Positions 16,908 to 25,842 are shown, numbered from the stretch's first letter. The stretch: DNA of 64,000 nucleotides from Marinobacter panjinensis (GCF_005298175.1 NZ_SZYH01000003.1:140049-204048); one strand, 5' to 3'. Numbers and translations: made by a program. Notes: generated by a model not told the origin, from the letters alone.

Positions 16908-18418
16908 TTCGCGGCCTCCCCATCGGCATCGGTCGCCACGCGGAACTCAATCCAGCGCCCGTCTTCCTCCCGGTCCAGCCGGAAGCTGCCGAAGGTCTTG
17001 CCAGCAAAGGCGGACTCATCACCCAGTTTTTCAAGGTACACCGGCACAAGCCGGCCTGACTGCGCCTTGCCAGCCAGACCAACGGCACCATTGCTGGCGT
17101 CAAGCCGGATATTCGTCAGCCACAGCCCCTGCGGCACCTGACGTGCGAGAGCAGAAAGAGGCGACGAAAAGCCCGTCGTCTCGGCAGCAATCAGGTTTTC
17201 CACCCGGTCCAGCAATCGCTGTCGGCGTGCCAGGGTTGCCGTCACACGCTCCAGAGCAGCCTCTACGTCGGGGTCTGGCTGTCTGGCTTCCACCTCTTTC
17301 GTCAGTTGCTCCACGGAGCGCTGGAGCCGCTCATTCTGATACTGCAGGCCCCTGGTCTCCGCCTGCAGCCGGGACTCCTGATAACGAGCGACACCGGCAG
17401 CCACAACAATCACAGCCAGCGCGAGCACGAGTAGGGACGCTGCCATCCCGGCCTGCAACTTTTCCCTATGGGGCCGCAATTCATCGGTATAAAGATTAAC
17501 CTGCTGGACCAGCCCATCGCTTCCCCCGGCCAATGCCAGGCTGGCGCTCCAGGCAACCAGACAGCGGCTATCAAGGGGCTCATCAAGACCAAAAGGCGCC
17601 CAGTCCAGGGTTTCAACACTGGCAGCCACGTAGGAGGCCAGCATGGATGACAATGGCAGGACGTTGTCGCGGGCTACCAATCTGATAACACCGGGGGGCA
17701 CCTGCCCTAACTGGCTTTCGTAGTAATCCAGGGAGCGCTGCATCTCCAGCGCCAGCGACTGCACCGCATTCTCCTGGCTTGCTGCATCCCGCAGGTCATC
17801 AGAGGTGACATCCAGCCGACGGGACAGGTAAAGCGTTTCCCCCTTGCAGACAATCATCTGTCCAAAGCGCTCGCGCATGTGGACCAGGGCCGCACCGCGC
17901 CGCTCAGGATCAATGCGGGGAACCAGATTACGCAGGGCCAACTCGGCAATATCAATGGACACCAGTGCCAGGCCGCACCTCTCTACCAGAGCCACCAATT
18001 CGCTGACCAGGGACTTTCGTGCGGCAACCACGTTAACCAGGCTGCCTCGCCCACGGGAGGCGTCCTCCGGGAAATGAAACACGTCGGAGACGGCATTTGA
18101 GGGGTTAAAATCGAGAAAATCCTTGAGCTTCCACTTCAGGGCATCGCCAAGCTCGGACTCATCAATACCTTCCGGGCGCTCCAGCTGGAATACCTGATAC
18201 TGATCAAGCGGCAGAATGAGTGTGGTGTCTGCGCCAGCCCAATTGCGCTCACCCGATAGGGCGCCGAGAACATCCTCCCGCTTTGCCGGGGAGCAATCCG
18301 AAAAACCGGCCGAACCTTCAGACTCCGCCCAGGCAATGCCGTCAGGGCGAACTTCCAGGTAGACGCGTTGCCGCTTACCAGAACGTCGCAGAACTCTTGT
18401 TATAAAACGTCGGGCCAC
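16904..18418 (-). CDS. mshI: MSHA biogenesis protein MshI, PilM-PilN fusion
   Basis: This 504-residue protein joins two usually separate pilus parts. Residues about 15-310 are a PilM-like actin-fold domain (VYLEVRPDGIAWAE, WKLKDFLDFNPSNAV, SIDIAELALRNLVPR). Next comes VNLY, which is the start of PilN-like proteins and of their PilM contact (V-N-L-x-x-x-E/D-L). A membrane segment lies at about 324-343, a coiled coil at about 347-415, and a PilN periplasmic domain (PQGLWLTNIRLD) ends the protein. In Vibrio the two parts are, as I recall, mshI and mshI1. It is the first msh gene; its promoter should lie between 18419 and the ssb terminator, but I see no consensus hexamers. Confidence 0.87.
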   Translation of the reverse strand: MARRFITRVLRRSGKRQRVYLEVRPDGIAWAESEGSAGFSDCSPAKREDVLGALSGERNWAGADTTLILPLDQYQVFQLERPEGIDESELGDALKWKLKDFLDFNPSNAVSDVFHFPEDASRGRGSLVNVVAARKSLVSELVALVERCGLALVSIDIAELALRNLVPRIDPERRGAALVHMRERFGQMIVCKGETLYLSRRLDVTSDDLRDAASQENAVQSLALEMQRSLDYYESQLGQVPPGVIRLVARDNVLPLSSMLASYVAASVETLDWAPFGLDEPLDSRCLVAWSASLALAGGSDGLVQQVNLYTDELRPHREKLQAGMAASLLVLALAVIVVAAGVARYQESRLQAETRGLQYQNERLQRSVEQLTKEVEARQPDPDVEAALERVTATLARRQRLLDRVENLIAAETTGFSSPLSALARQVPQGLWLTNIRLDASNGAVGLAGKAQSGRLVPVYLEKLGDESAFAGKTFGSFRLDREEDGRWIEFRVATDADGEAAK

Positions 18419-18542
18419 TCGCCAGCCTCAGTGCTTAAAAAGTGCACGGATTCTACATTGGCCTGCATGATAGTTGAGAAAGTGAACGTAATTCCATGTT
18501 TTCTTGTTAAATTTGACCTCTTTTTGCAACTCTTTAACACGA

Positions 18543-18565
18543 AAGCCCCCGCTCGGCGGGGGCTT
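18543..18565 (-). terminator. Intrinsic terminator after ssb
   Basis: The stem AAGCCCCCGC (18543-18552) pairs perfectly with GCGGGGGCTT (18556-18565) around a three-base loop. Read on the minus strand the hairpin is followed by TTTCGTG, a weak U-tract. It separates ssb from the MSHA operon, so mshI should have its own promoter. Confidence 0.75.
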
Positions 18566-18611
18566 GGAATCAGATATCTACTAAAACGTTACAAACCGGC
18601 TCGAATGTAAG

Positions 18612-19139
18612 CTAGAAGGGTATATCGTCATCAAAATCATCGACCGGCTCAGGCATGCTGCCCTGGGAAGGCTGGCTGTATCCACCGCCACCAGACTGCT
18701 GTCCCGACTGACTTGCGGCAGCAGGCGCAGCATTGCCCGCCTGTTGTGGGCGGCCTGCAGGCGCACCCTGGCTTGCGCCACCGCCTTCACCACCGCGGCT
18801 GTCCAGCATCTGCATCTGGCCGTTGATATCCACCACCACCTCGGTGGTGTAAACGTCCTGGCCTTCCTTGTTCTGCCATTTGCGGGTCTGCAGCTTGCCC
18901 TCAATGTAGACCTTTGAGCCCTTGCGCAGGTACTGACCCGCAACCTCGGCAATCTTGCCGAACATCACGATCCGGTGCCATTCGGTTTTCGGCACCAGCT
19001 GGCCTGTCTGCCTGTCCTTGTAGCTTTCGTCTGTTGCAAGGTTCAAGTTCACCACCGCGTTGCCGTTCGGTGTATAGCGGGTGTCCGGATCCTGCCCCAG
19101 GTTCCCGATCAGAATAACCTTGTTTACGCCTCGTGCCAT
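18612..19139 (-). CDS. ssb: Single-stranded DNA-binding protein SSB
   Basis: This 175-residue SSB has an OB fold at about residues 1-110 (ARGVNKVILIGNLGQDPDTRY, WHRIVMFGKIAEVAGQYL, YIEGKLQTRKW), a glycine- and glutamine-rich disordered linker (AGRPQQAGNAAPAA, QQSGGGGYSQP) and the acidic tip DDFDDDIPF that recruits replication and repair partners. The length matches the E. coli protein (178). It lies in the usual ssb / MFS gene / uvrA arrangement. Confidence 0.98.
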   Translation of the reverse strand: MARGVNKVILIGNLGQDPDTRYTPNGNAVVNLNLATDESYKDRQTGQLVPKTEWHRIVMFGKIAEVAGQYLRKGSKVYIEGKLQTRKWQNKEGQDVYTTEVVVDINGQMQMLDSRGGEGGGASQGAPAGRPQQAGNAAPAAASQSGQQSGGGGYSQPSQGSMPEPVDDFDDDIPF

Positions 19140-19198
19140 GATCTGCTCCTGACTCTGTTTTCAGGGATAGCCTGCTTTCCCTGCAGGCCTCCGGTTTT

Positions 19199-20569
19199 TC
19201 AAGAACTGCTACCCTGCCGGACAAATGTAAAGTCCGCAAGCGAGAGTTCATCAAATTGCCGACGATCCACCTTCAGGTAAGCCGTTTCCGCCTCTTCCAG
19301 GATGACCACGTCCTGCACCCCCGGAAGCCCTCTCAATGCATCGTCAATATCATCAAACTGGCTGTGCGCCACGTGTTGTAACTGTACCACGAAACTGGCG
19401 GTGTAACCCGGGCTCGGCATCGTCAATGCCACTACCAGCCAGAGCAGCAACACGACCACCATGAGCCACAGAACCCCCTGCAGCCCCAGCTGTTCAAGAA
19501 GCACTCCACCCAGGGCGCCACCCAAAAACGCACCGAAGAACTGGGATGTGGAATAAACACCCATGGCCGTGCCTTTCGCCGCTGCCGGTGACTCTTTGCT
19601 CACCAGTGATGGCAGACTGGCTTCCAGCAGGTTAAACGCCATAAAGAAAAAGAACAGCACCGCCCAGGCAGTCGTCAGACTGCCTGAAATTCCGCCGATG
19701 GACGCCGTTGCAATCGCCAGCAATGCAATTGCACCACACAAAACCGGTTTCATGCTGCGTTTTTTCTCACCAATGATGATAAACGGAACCATGGCAAAGA
19801 AAGACGTCACCATGACGGTCAGATAGAACCACCAGTGGGAGGACGACGGCAGGCCCAGTTCATCCTGAAGCAAGGTCGGGAATACCAGGAAGATAGCGGT
19901 CAGCACCAGATGCAGGGCAAAAATTCCGAAATCGAGCCGCACCAGCCGGCCATCCGCAAGCACCTTGCCCAGCATCGCCCGGGCCGGATGGGTATCGGCA
20001 CTGGACTTGTGCTCATGGGGTGTCGGCACCAGGCGACTGACAATCACCATTGCCACCACCGCCAGAGCAGCCGTGGTGTAAAAGATACCGGACAAGCCAA
20101 AGGCCGAGCCCAGCAATGGCCCCAGCACCAGGGATACGGAAAAAGACAGCCCAATGGAGATACCCACGGTGGCCATGGCCTTGGTTCGCTCTTCCTCGCG
20201 GGTCAGGTCACTGAGCAACGCCATCAGGACACTGGCAATGGCGCCCGCGCCCTGAAGAATCCGCCCTGCAATCACAACGTATATGGAGTCTGTGGAAGCC
20301 GCAAGCAAACTTCCGGCGGCAAACAGAACCAGGCCAATATAGATCATCCGCTTGCGGCCAACACGGTCCGACAACATGCCGAACGGAATCTGCAGCAGCG
20401 CCTGGCTCAGGCCATAGGCGCCGATTGCCAGGCCTATCAGGGCGGGGGTTGCCCCCTTTAAATCACTACCGAGAAGAACAAACACCGGCATAACCATGAA
20501 GAGCCCGAGCATCCTCATGGCATACACGGATGCCAGTGCTGCGACGGAGCGTCTTTCCAGTAAATTCAT
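19199..20569 (-). CDS. MFS transporter, YajR-like, with C-terminal ferredoxin-like domain
   Basis: This 456-residue major facilitator has about 12 membrane segments, and motif A is present as GMLSDRVGRKRMI between the second and third. The C-terminal ~65 residues (SFVVQLQHVAHSQFDDI, LPGVQDVVILEEAETAYLKVD) form a small soluble domain with a beta-alpha-beta pattern resembling the YAM domain of E. coli YajR. The substrate is unknown. I chose the ATG at 20569 (MNLLERRSVAAL); the open frame upstream to 20674 enters the divergent uvrA promoter region and has no transporter features. It is divergent from uvrA. Confidence 0.88.
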   Translation of the reverse strand: MNLLERRSVAALASVYAMRMLGLFMVMPVFVLLGSDLKGATPALIGLAIGAYGLSQALLQIPFGMLSDRVGRKRMIYIGLVLFAAGSLLAASTDSIYVVIAGRILQGAGAIASVLMALLSDLTREEERTKAMATVGISIGLSFSVSLVLGPLLGSAFGLSGIFYTTAALAVVAMVIVSRLVPTPHEHKSSADTHPARAMLGKVLADGRLVRLDFGIFALHLVLTAIFLVFPTLLQDELGLPSSSHWWFYLTVMVTSFFAMVPFIIIGEKKRSMKPVLCGAIALLAIATASIGGISGSLTTAWAVLFFFFMAFNLLEASLPSLVSKESPAAAKGTAMGVYSTSQFFGAFLGGALGGVLLEQLGLQGVLWLMVVVLLLWLVVALTMPSPGYTASFVVQLQHVAHSQFDDIDDALRGLPGVQDVVILEEAETAYLKVDRRQFDELSLADFTFVRQGSSS

Positions 20570-20638
20570 GCGGTGCCTGACCTGATAAGGGTTCCGGAAA
20601 ATTGGGTTCAGAAGGGGAGCCTGCCCTTCGCAAAATCG

Positions 20639-20654
20639 CTGCGCATTGTAACAG
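20639..20654. promoter_or_regulatory. Candidate LexA (SOS) box between the MFS gene and uvrA
   Basis: CTGCGCATTGTAACAG fits the gammaproteobacterial LexA core CTG-N10-CAG. It sits in the divergent spacer, about 80 bases before the uvrA -10 box. The central bases are less AT-rich than consensus, so binding may be weak. uvrA is a classical SOS gene, which makes the location sensible, but a CTG-N10-CAG match is easy to find by chance. Confidence 0.4.
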
Positions 20655-20706
20655 AAGGCACACAGGCAAGGCATATTGGATTTATAGGCTTAAAAGCACT
20701 GCGGCC

Positions 20707-20737
20707 TTGGCCGGCCGGGGGCCAAACGCGGTATAAT
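20707..20737 (+). promoter_or_regulatory. uvrA promoter
   Basis: A perfect -10 box TATAAT lies at 20732-20737. The best -35 is TTGGCC at 20707-20712 with a 19-base spacer, which is weak. Transcription would begin near 20744, leaving a 20-base leader before the uvrA ATG. Confidence 0.6.
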
Positions 20738-20764
20738 TTTCGTTTTTTCCGACAGCGAGGTGTT

Positions 20765-23596
20765 ATGGACCATATCCAGATCAAAGGGGCGCGTACCCAC
20801 AATCTGAAGAACATTGACCTGGATATGCCGAGGGACAAGCTGATCGTAATCACTGGCCTGTCTGGCTCCGGTAAGTCGTCCCTTGCGTTCGACACACTCT
20901 ACGCGGAAGGACAGCGGCGCTACGTGGAATCCCTGTCCACCTATGCGCGCCAGTTCCTGTCGATGATGGAAAAGCCGGACGTGGACCACATTGAGGGTCT
21001 GTCACCGGCTATTTCCATAGAACAGAAAAGCACCTCCCACAACCCTCGCTCTACCGTCGGCACTATTACCGAAATCTACGATTACCTGCGCCTGCTGTTT
21101 GCCCGCGCTGGTGAGCCGCGCTGCCCGGATCACGACCTGCCACTGGAAGCCCAGACCGTCAGCCAGATGGTAGACCAGGTGCTGGCCATGCCAGAGGACA
21201 GCAAGCTGATGATCCTTGCCCCGGTGATCCGGGACCGAAAGGGTGAGCACCTGAATGTCTTCGATACCATGCGCAGCCAGGGCTTCATCCGCTTGCGTGT
21301 GGATGGCCGGGTTTACGATATCGACGACCTGCCATCGCTGGACAAGAAACGCAAACACCAGATTGACGTGGTCGTGGACCGCTTCAAGGTCAAGCCGGGC
21401 CTGGAACAGCGGCTTGCGGAAAGTTTTGAAACCGCACTGGGGCTGGCCGATGGCATCGCATTGGTCGCTCCGATGGATAATGAGGGAGAGGAACACACCT
21501 TTTCCGCCCGTTATGCGTGTAACCAGTGCGGCTACGCCATCAGCGAACTGGAACCGCGGCTGTTCTCCTTCAACAATCCCGCCGGCGCCTGCCCCACCTG
21601 TGATGGCCTGGGCGTAAAGCAGTTCTTTGATGCCGAGAAAATCGTTCAGCATCCCGAAGCCACCCTCGCCGAGGGCGCGATCAAGGGCTGGGACCGTCGG
21701 GCGGTGTACTATTTCCAGATGCTGACCAGCGTGGCCGAGCACTACGATGTCGATATGGACACTCCATGGGAAGACCTTCCGGACGACTTCCGTCAGGCAT
21801 TACTCTACGGTTCCGGTTCCGAGGACATTCCGTTCCGCTACGTGAATTCCCGCGGCCACATCATGGAAAAGGCCCACCCGTTCGAAGGCATTCTGCCCAA
21901 CCTGGAGCGCCGCTACCGGGAAACAGAATCACAGAGCATGCGAGAAGAACTGGCTCGCAACCTCAGCACCCAATCCTGCAAAGAATGTGGCGGATCTCGG
22001 CTGAGACGCAGTGCACGGCATGTATTCATCGAGAAGAACAACATCTCTGATGTCACTCATATGCCGGTCGGTGACGCCCATGACTATTTCGGCAAGCTTG
22101 CCCTACCCGGACGCAAAGGCGAGATTGCCGAGAAAATCCTCAAGGAGGTTCGCCAGCGGCTGCAGTTTCTGGTCAATGTGGGACTGGAATACCTGACTCT
22201 TGAGCGTAGCGCCGACACCCTCTCCGGCGGCGAAGCCCAGCGTATCCGGCTCGCCAGCCAGATTGGCGCCGGCCTTGTGGGGGTCATGTATATTCTCGAC
22301 GAGCCTTCCATTGGCCTGCACCAGCGGGACAATGATCGCCTCCTGGCCACCCTGTTCCACCTCCGGGACCTGGGCAATACCGTGATCGTTGTGGAGCACG
22401 ACGAGGACGCCATCCGTGCGGCCGATCACGTCATCGATATCGGGCCGGGTGCCGGCGTTCATGGCGGCCATATCATTGCCCAGGGCACCCCGGCCGACAT
22501 TATCGCCGCCGAGGATTCGCTGACCGGGCAATACCTGTGCGGCAAGAAAGAAATTGCCATCCCGGAGAAACGCCACACCAATAACGGCAAAAGCCTGGTG
22601 CTCAAAGGTGCCACCGGGAATAACCTCCGTGACGTAACGCTCACACTGCCCCTGGGTGTAATGACCTGCGTCACCGGCGTATCCGGCTCAGGCAAGTCCA
22701 CACTGATCAACAGCACCCTGTATCCCGTTTGCGCAGCAAAGCTCAATAAGGCCACCAGCCTGACCCACGCGCCCTATGATTCCCTGAAAGGCCTGGACCA
22801 GCTCGACAAGGTTATCGACATTGACCAGAGCCCCATTGGCCGCACACCGCGCTCGAACCCCGCCACCTACACCGGCCTGTTCACGCCGATCCGCGAGCTC
22901 TTCGCCGGCACCCAGGAAGCCCGGTCCCGCGGCTACAAACCTGGCCGTTTCAGCTTTAACGTCAAGGGTGGCCGTTGCGAGGCGTGCCAGGGCGACGGGG
23001 TCATCAAAGTTGAGATGCACTTCCTGCCGGACGTCTATGTGCCTTGTGATGTCTGCAAAGGCAAGCGCTACAACCGGGAAACCCTGGAAGTCCGCTACAA
23101 GGGCAAAAGTATCCATGAGGTGCTCGCGATGACGGTCGAGGAAGCGCGGGAGTTTTTTGACCCGGTCCCCTTCCTTGCCCGCAAGCTACAGACCCTGATC
23201 GATGTCGGGCTGTCTTATATTCGTCTGGGCCAGAGTGCCGTTACCCTTTCCGGCGGCGAGGCCCAGCGTGTGAAGCTGGCCAAGGAATTGTCCAAGCGGG
23301 ACACCGGCAAAACCCTTTATATTCTTGATGAGCCGACAACGGGCCTGCATTTCTACGATATCCAGCAACTACTGACGGTTTTGCAGAGGTTACGGGACCA
23401 TGGCAACACCATCGTGGTGATCGAACACAACCTGGACGTCATCAAGACCGCGGACTGGATTATTGATCTTGGGCCGGAAGGTGGGTCTGGTGGTGGCCAG
23501 ATTGTGGCGGAGGGCACGCCTGAAACAGTGGCCGAGGTTGCCGGGTCGCATACCGGGCGGTATTTGAAGGGGGTGTTGGATCGCAATGTGAAGTAG
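20765..23596 (+). CDS. uvrA: Excinuclease ABC subunit A, UvrA
   Basis: This 943-residue protein has two ABC ATPase units and matches the usual length (940 in E. coli). The first Walker A is GLSGSGKSS at 31-39 and the second lies in TGVSGSGKSTL. The signatures are LSGGEAQRIRLASQ and LSGGEAQRVKLAKEL. Zinc cysteines are visible in CNQCG with CPTC, CKECGG, and CEAC with CDVC. UvrA scans DNA with UvrB and starts nucleotide excision repair. I chose the ATG at 20765 (MDHIQIKGARTHNLKNI), which is the conserved UvrA start; the frame upstream is open but overlaps the promoter. Confidence 0.98.
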   Translation: MDHIQIKGARTHNLKNIDLDMPRDKLIVITGLSGSGKSSLAFDTLYAEGQRRYVESLSTYARQFLSMMEKPDVDHIEGLSPAISIEQKSTSHNPRSTVGTITEIYDYLRLLFARAGEPRCPDHDLPLEAQTVSQMVDQVLAMPEDSKLMILAPVIRDRKGEHLNVFDTMRSQGFIRLRVDGRVYDIDDLPSLDKKRKHQIDVVVDRFKVKPGLEQRLAESFETALGLADGIALVAPMDNEGEEHTFSARYACNQCGYAISELEPRLFSFNNPAGACPTCDGLGVKQFFDAEKIVQHPEATLAEGAIKGWDRRAVYYFQMLTSVAEHYDVDMDTPWEDLPDDFRQALLYGSGSEDIPFRYVNSRGHIMEKAHPFEGILPNLERRYRETESQSMREELARNLSTQSCKECGGSRLRRSARHVFIEKNNISDVTHMPVGDAHDYFGKLALPGRKGEIAEKILKEVRQRLQFLVNVGLEYLTLERSADTLSGGEAQRIRLASQIGAGLVGVMYILDEPSIGLHQRDNDRLLATLFHLRDLGNTVIVVEHDEDAIRAADHVIDIGPGAGVHGGHIIAQGTPADIIAAEDSLTGQYLCGKKEIAIPEKRHTNNGKSLVLKGATGNNLRDVTLTLPLGVMTCVTGVSGSGKSTLINSTLYPVCAAKLNKATSLTHAPYDSLKGLDQLDKVIDIDQSPIGRTPRSNPATYTGLFTPIRELFAGTQEARSRGYKPGRFSFNVKGGRCEACQGDGVIKVEMHFLPDVYVPCDVCKGKRYNRETLEVRYKGKSIHEVLAMTVEEAREFFDPVPFLARKLQTLIDVGLSYIRLGQSAVTLSGGEAQRVKLAKELSKRDTGKTLYILDEPTTGLHFYDIQQLLTVLQRLRDHGNTIVVIEHNLDVIKTADWIIDLGPEGGSGGGQIVAEGTPETVAEVAGSHTGRYLKGVLDRNVK

Positions 23597-23610
23597 TGGG
23601 TAGCCTGGGT

Positions 23611-23646
23611 GTCGGTTTACGGCCCGTTGGGCCTAAACCGACCTAC
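23611..23646. repeat. REP-like palindrome after uvrA
   Basis: GTCGGTTTA (23611-23619) pairs with TAAACCGAC (23634-23642), and GGCCC (23621-23625) pairs with GGGCC (23629-23633) around a GTT loop. On the minus strand the element starts GTAGGTCGG, exactly as the palindrome between mshA and mshC. There is no T-tract, so it is a dispersed repeat and not a terminator. Confidence 0.75.
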
Positions 23647-23681
23647 ATAGTGCACATGCGTAGCGTGCAAGGGCGAGGCAT

Positions 23682-23715
23682 AAAAAAACCGGAGGGATTA
23701 GCCTCCGGTTTTTTT
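23682..23715. terminator. Bidirectional terminator between uvrA and rplQ
   Basis: AAAAAAACCGGAGG (23682-23695) pairs with CCTCCGGTTTTTTT (23702-23715) around a short loop. Both strands give a GC stem followed by seven U residues, so it can end the alpha operon (minus) and uvrA (plus). Confidence 0.93.
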
Positions 23716-23731
23716 GGACCTGGCGAAAAGC

Positions 23732-24130
23732 TTACTCTTCGCTTTCGTCCACTTCTTCTGCTTCGATGTCCAACGGACGGCCGACCAGCTCTACGAATGC
23801 CATCGGGGCATTGTCGCCAGCACGGAAGCCACACTTCAGGATACGAAGGTAACCACCCGGACGCTCGTTGTAACGGGGGCCAAGCTCATTGAACAGCTTG
23901 GCAACCGCTGCGTCGTCCCGCAGGCGTGAGAACGCCAGGCGACGATTCGCAACCGAATCATTTTTTGCGAGCGTGATCAAAGGCTCAGCTACCCGGCGAA
24001 GCTCTTTCGCCTTGGGGAGCGTAGTTTTGATCAGCTCGTGATCAACCAGTGACGCAGTCATGTTACGAAACATGGCCTTGCGATGCGCACTGGTCCTGCT
24101 GAACTTACGACCACTCTTACGATGACGCAT
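23732..24130 (-). CDS. rplQ: 50S ribosomal protein L17
   Basis: The 132-residue protein begins MRHRKSGRKFSRTSAHRKAM, the L17 signature, and contains ELIKTTLPKAKELRRVAEPL. An acidic tail (EAEEVDESEE) extends it a few residues beyond the E. coli protein. L17 lies near the exit of the peptide tunnel. It is the last gene of the alpha operon, after rpoA, and is followed by a strong terminator. Confidence 0.98.
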   Translation of the reverse strand: MRHRKSGRKFSRTSAHRKAMFRNMTASLVDHELIKTTLPKAKELRRVAEPLITLAKNDSVANRRLAFSRLRDDAAVAKLFNELGPRYNERPGGYLRILKCGFRAGDNAPMAFVELVGRPLDIEAEEVDESEE

Positions 24131-24163
24131 TGCTCTGATTCCTTACCTTAAACTAATCGGCGA

Positions 24164-25168
24164 TTAACCGCCCAGTACCCGGTCGTCGCCACGAAGGCTA
24201 GCCGGCGGCCAGTTATCAAGACGCATACCCAGTGACAGACCGCGGGACGCGAGCACGTCCTTGATCTCAGTAAGCGACTTTTTACCAAGGTTAGGCGTCT
24301 TCAGCAGCTCAACTTCTGTGCGCTGAATCAGATCGCCGATGTAGTAAATATTCTCAGCCTTCAAGCAGTTAGCTGAACGCACTGTCAATTCCAGATCATC
24401 TACCGGACGCAGCAGGATCGGATCGATTTCTTCCTCTTCCTCAACACGCTCGGGCTCTTTCTCGTGATCGAAATCAACAAACACAGCCAGTTGCTGCTGG
24501 AGAATGGTTGCCGCCCGGCGAATCGCTTCTTCCGGGTCGATGGTACCATTGGTTTCCAGATCAATAACCAGCTTGTCCAGGTCAGTGCGCTGCTCTACCC
24601 GTGCACTTTCCACGGCATAGGCAACACGACGAACCGGGCTGAAGGTTGCGTCCAGTTGCAGACGTCCAATGGCGCGAGTCTCGTCCTCGTCCAGACCCCG
24701 CTGATCAGCCGGCTCATAGCCGCGACCACGGGCAACCTTCAGGCGCATGTTGACTTCACCTTTATCACTCAGGTGACAGATCACATGATCCGGGTTGGTG
24801 ATCTCGACATCGTGATCCAGCTTGATATCACCGGCAGTGACAACACCCGGGCCTTTCTTGCTGAGTGTTACCTCAACCTCGTCCCGGGTGCCCATTTTCA
24901 CGGCGACACCCTTGAGATTCAGCAGAATCTCAATGACGTCTTCCTGAACACCTTCGATCGCGCTGTACTCATGCAGAACGCCGTCGATCTGTGCCTCGGT
25001 AATGGCACAGCCCGGCATTGAGGACAAGAGTATACGACGCAGTGCACTGCCCAGGGTGTGGCCGAAACCTCTTTCCAGAGGCTCCAGTGTCACCTTGGCG
25101 CGCATGGCGCTTGATTCTTTCACGTCAATGGTACGAGGTGTCAATAACTCATGTACTGAACGCTGCAT
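24164..25168 (-). CDS. rpoA: RNA polymerase alpha subunit
   Basis: This 334-residue subunit has the N-terminal dimerisation and assembly domain (about 1-235; LEPLERGFGHTLGSALRRIL, AVESARVEQRTDLDKL), a charged linker (KEPERVEEEEE) and the C-terminal domain (about 250-325) with the DNA- and activator-contact block VRSANCLKAENI and the helix-hairpin-helix LLKTPNLGKKSLTEIK. The length fits Pseudomonas-type alpha (333). It lies between rpsD and rplQ as in all gammaproteobacteria. Confidence 0.98.
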   Translation of the reverse strand: MQRSVHELLTPRTIDVKESSAMRAKVTLEPLERGFGHTLGSALRRILLSSMPGCAITEAQIDGVLHEYSAIEGVQEDVIEILLNLKGVAVKMGTRDEVEVTLSKKGPGVVTAGDIKLDHDVEITNPDHVICHLSDKGEVNMRLKVARGRGYEPADQRGLDEDETRAIGRLQLDATFSPVRRVAYAVESARVEQRTDLDKLVIDLETNGTIDPEEAIRRAATILQQQLAVFVDFDHEKEPERVEEEEEIDPILLRPVDDLELTVRSANCLKAENIYYIGDLIQRTEVELLKTPNLGKKSLTEIKDVLASRGLSLGMRLDNWPPASLRGDDRVLGG

Positions 25169-25203
25169 AGACGCCCCTAATTGCTCTCGTTGCTAACTGG
25201 GCT

Positions 25204-25824
25204 TTACTTGGAGTAAAGCTCGACGATGAGGTTCTCGTTGATGTCGGCCGGCAATTCAGTGCGCTCAGGCACTGACCTGTAAACGCCGGACATCTTGCTG
25301 GCGTCGACCTCTACCCAGCTCACCGGTGCGCGGCTGGAAGACAGATCCAGTGCGCCTTTAACGCGAAGCTGGTTTTTTGCCTTCTCACGCACACTCACAA
25401 CATCACCGGCCTTGACCTGATAAGACGGAATGTTCACCAGCTTATCGTTGACCAGGATCGCTTTGTGAGAAACGAGCTGACGGGACTCAGCACGGGTAGA
25501 ACCAAAACCCATGCGATATACAACGTTATCAAGACGGCCTTCCAGCAGTTGCAACAGGTTTTCACCAGTTGCACCCTTGATGCGGGCGGCCTCTTTGTAA
25601 TAGTTGCGGAATTGCTTTTCCAGTACGCCGTAGATACGACGGACCTTCTGCTTTTCACGAAGCTGTACGCCATATTCGGACAGACGACCGCGACGCGCGC
25701 CGTGCATACCCGGCGGAGTCTCGATGTTGCACTTTGTATCAAGCGCGCGAACACCGCTCTTCAGAAAAAGATCTGTCCCTTCACGACGAGACAGCTTGCA
25801 CTTCGGGCCTATGTAACGAGCCAT
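25204..25824 (-). CDS. rpsD: 30S ribosomal protein S4
   Basis: The 206-residue protein starts MARYIGPKCKLSRREGTDLF and carries an S4 RNA-binding domain at about 95-160 (RLDNVVYRMGFGSTRAESRQ, HKAILVNDKLVNIPSY). S4 nucleates 30S assembly on the 5' domain of 16S rRNA and, in E. coli, represses translation of the alpha operon by binding the rpsM leader. Same length as the E. coli protein (206). Confidence 0.98.
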   Translation of the reverse strand: MARYIGPKCKLSRREGTDLFLKSGVRALDTKCNIETPPGMHGARRGRLSEYGVQLREKQKVRRIYGVLEKQFRNYYKEAARIKGATGENLLQLLEGRLDNVVYRMGFGSTRAESRQLVSHKAILVNDKLVNIPSYQVKAGDVVSVREKAKNQLRVKGALDLSSSRAPVSWVEVDASKMSGVYRSVPERTELPADINENLIVELYSK

Positions 25825-25842
25825 AATTCACTGTCTCCTGTG

